Positions 62,605 to 64,000 of a DNA stretch of 64,000 nucleotides are shown one piece after another. Made by a program: the position numbers and the translations under genes. The stretch spans positions 1,240,001 to 1,304,000 of the forward strand of contig NZ_FZMZ01000006.1 in assembly GCF_900187325.1 (NCBI RefSeq), given 5' to 3'. The number at the start of each line of letters is the position of its first letter. The first letter of the stretch is position 1. The notes under the pieces are model-generated. The model saw only the letters and a list, made by a program, of their open reading frames with translations, made no database searches and was not told where the DNA came from. Origin of the DNA: Virgibacillus ndiopensis (GTDB lineage: Bacteria > Bacillota > Bacilli > Bacillales > Amphibacillaceae).

Positions 62605-62676
62605 ATCATATAATCGCGGGAATATGGCCTGCAAGTTTCTACCGGTTTACCGTAAATAAACCGACTATGAGTAGCA
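62605..62676 (+). promoter_or_regulatory. Guanine riboswitch (purine aptamer)
   Basis: Core segments AATATGGCCTGCAAGTTTCT and ACCGGTTTACCGTAAATAAA then CCGACTATG match the purine riboswitch closely and are nearly the B. subtilis xpt sequence. The base in GACTAT that pairs with the ligand is C, so guanine/hypoxanthine is expected rather than adenine. It controls xpt-pbuX. Confidence 0.95.
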
Positions 62677-62746
62677 ATAAACGATGAATAGATTATGCCT
62701 ATTTTTAGAGAGGGGTAATCTTTTCGTCATCTTTCGAATTTCCTCA

Positions 62747-63411
<665 letters not shown>

Positions 63412-63412
63412 A

Positions 63413-64000
63413 ATGAAAACAGCGGCATTAGGTATTCAACATGTTCTAGCGATGTATGCAGGTGCAATCTTAGTTCCACTTATCGTTGGTGGGGCTTTAG
63501 GCTTAACTTCCGAGCAAATGACTTATCTTGTCGGGATAGATATTTTAATGTGCGGGATTGCGACGATTTTACAAGTTGTGAACAATCGTTTTTTCGGAAT
63601 TGGACTACCTGTTGTTCTCGGTTGTACTTTTACAGCGGTTGGTCCAATGATTGCAATTGGTGGAGAATATGGAATATCAGCAATATATGGTTCAATTATC
63701 GTTTCAGGTCTAGTTGTAATTTTAATAAGTCGTTTTTTTGGAAAACTGGTCCGTTTTTTCCCACCTGTTGTAACTGGTTCCGTTGTAACAATTATTGGTA
63801 TTACGTTGATTCCTGTTGCAATCAATAATATGGGAGGAGGACAGGATGCTAGTGACTTTGGTTCTCTTTCAAATATTTCATTAGCTTTTGGTACGTTAAT
63901 TTTTATCATTGTATTGTATCGATTCTCAAAAGGATTTTTAAGATCTATTTCTATCTTAATTGGTTTAATTGCAGGAACTATTGTTGCGGCTCTTATGGGT
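63413..64000 (+). CDS. pbuX: Xanthine permease (partial, runs off the end)
   Basis: First 196 codons of a nucleobase:cation symporter-2 family permease: KTAALGIQHVLAMYAGAILVP opening (in part), SEQMTYLVGIDILMCGIATI, and GLPVVLGCTFTAVGPM. Imports xanthine for Xpt. The ATG at 63413 follows AAGGAGG located in the end of xpt. Open to the window edge. Confidence 0.95.
   Translation, partial: MKTAALGIQHVLAMYAGAILVPLIVGGALGLTSEQMTYLVGIDILMCGIATILQVVNNRFFGIGLPVVLGCTFTAVGPMIAIGGEYGISAIYGSIIVSGLVVILISRFFGKLVRFFPPVVTGSVVTIIGITLIPVAINNMGGGQDASDFGSLSNISLAFGTLIFIIVLYRFSKGFLRSISILIGLIAGTIVAALMG

Overview
The window is a contiguous piece of a low-GC Gram-positive chromosome, almost certainly from the family Bacillaceae. 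Evidence is the Bacillus-type gene order (uvrBA; hprK-lgt-yvoD-ppaX-yvoF; yvcIJK-whiA-crh-clpP; cggR-gap-pgk-tpi-pgm-eno; secG-est-rnr-smpB-ssrA), frequent TTG/GTG starts behind strong Shine-Dalgarno (SD) sites, a Crh protein, a CtsR box, a CggR operator and a guanine riboswitch before xpt-pbuX. It could be an Oceanobacillus- or Virgibacillus-like genus, but that is a guess from gene order and repeat style.

Layout. 1-5.2 kb: end of uvrB, uvrA, yojF-bshB2 (bacillithiol), a PspC/YvlD membrane pair. 5.2-9.2 kb: hprK, lgt, yvoD, ppaX, yvoF. 9.2-14.2 kb: glycerol regulon glpP, glpFK, glpD with antiterminator-type leader hairpins. 14.3-20.8 kb: TPR protein, trxB, Nudix, rapZ, yvcK, whiA, crh. 20.8-30.3 kb (minus strand): clpP with CtsR box, a DUF6305/histidine kinase/response regulator operon, and a five-gene dipeptide/oligopeptide ABC transporter. 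30.5-34.8 kb: tRNA-Arg(CCG), DUF485 plus acetate-type symporter, rpoN, thioredoxin-like gene. 34.9-42 kb: CggR-controlled glycolytic operon. 42-47 kb: divergent nucleoside hydrolase, nitroreductase with no ordinary start codon, a 20/21-bp tandem repeat, ptsI without ptsH, lysophospholipase. 47-52.7 kb: secG, carboxylesterase, RNase R, ZIP transporter, smpB and ssrA. 52.7-54.4 kb: mobile-element debris. 54.4-64 kb: phosphodiesterase, prfC, TetR regulator, SinI-like mini-protein, M42 peptidase, hemolysin-III protein, DUF1836 protein, a broken SAP-domain gene, then xpt-pbuX.

How the genes work together. HprK/Crh, CggR, GlpP and the PTS enzyme I form a carbon-control theme: glycolytic flux (fructose-1,6-bisphosphate) is sensed by CggR and HprK, and glycerol entry by GlpP antitermination and probable HPr phosphorylation of GlpK. 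RNase R, SmpB and tmRNA form a ribosome-rescue/RNA-decay block.

Most notable: the tmRNA gene is split in its T loop by a compact group I intron (about 289 nt), and less than 400 bp downstream an antisense LAGLIDADG endonuclease gene sits inside a decayed ISL3 transposase. Other points of interest are a four-copy MITE-like repeat family with about 30-bp inverted ends, a perfect 24-bp hairpin that buries the hemolysin-III ribosome-binding site, and two genes whose best ribosome-binding site points at an ATC codon.
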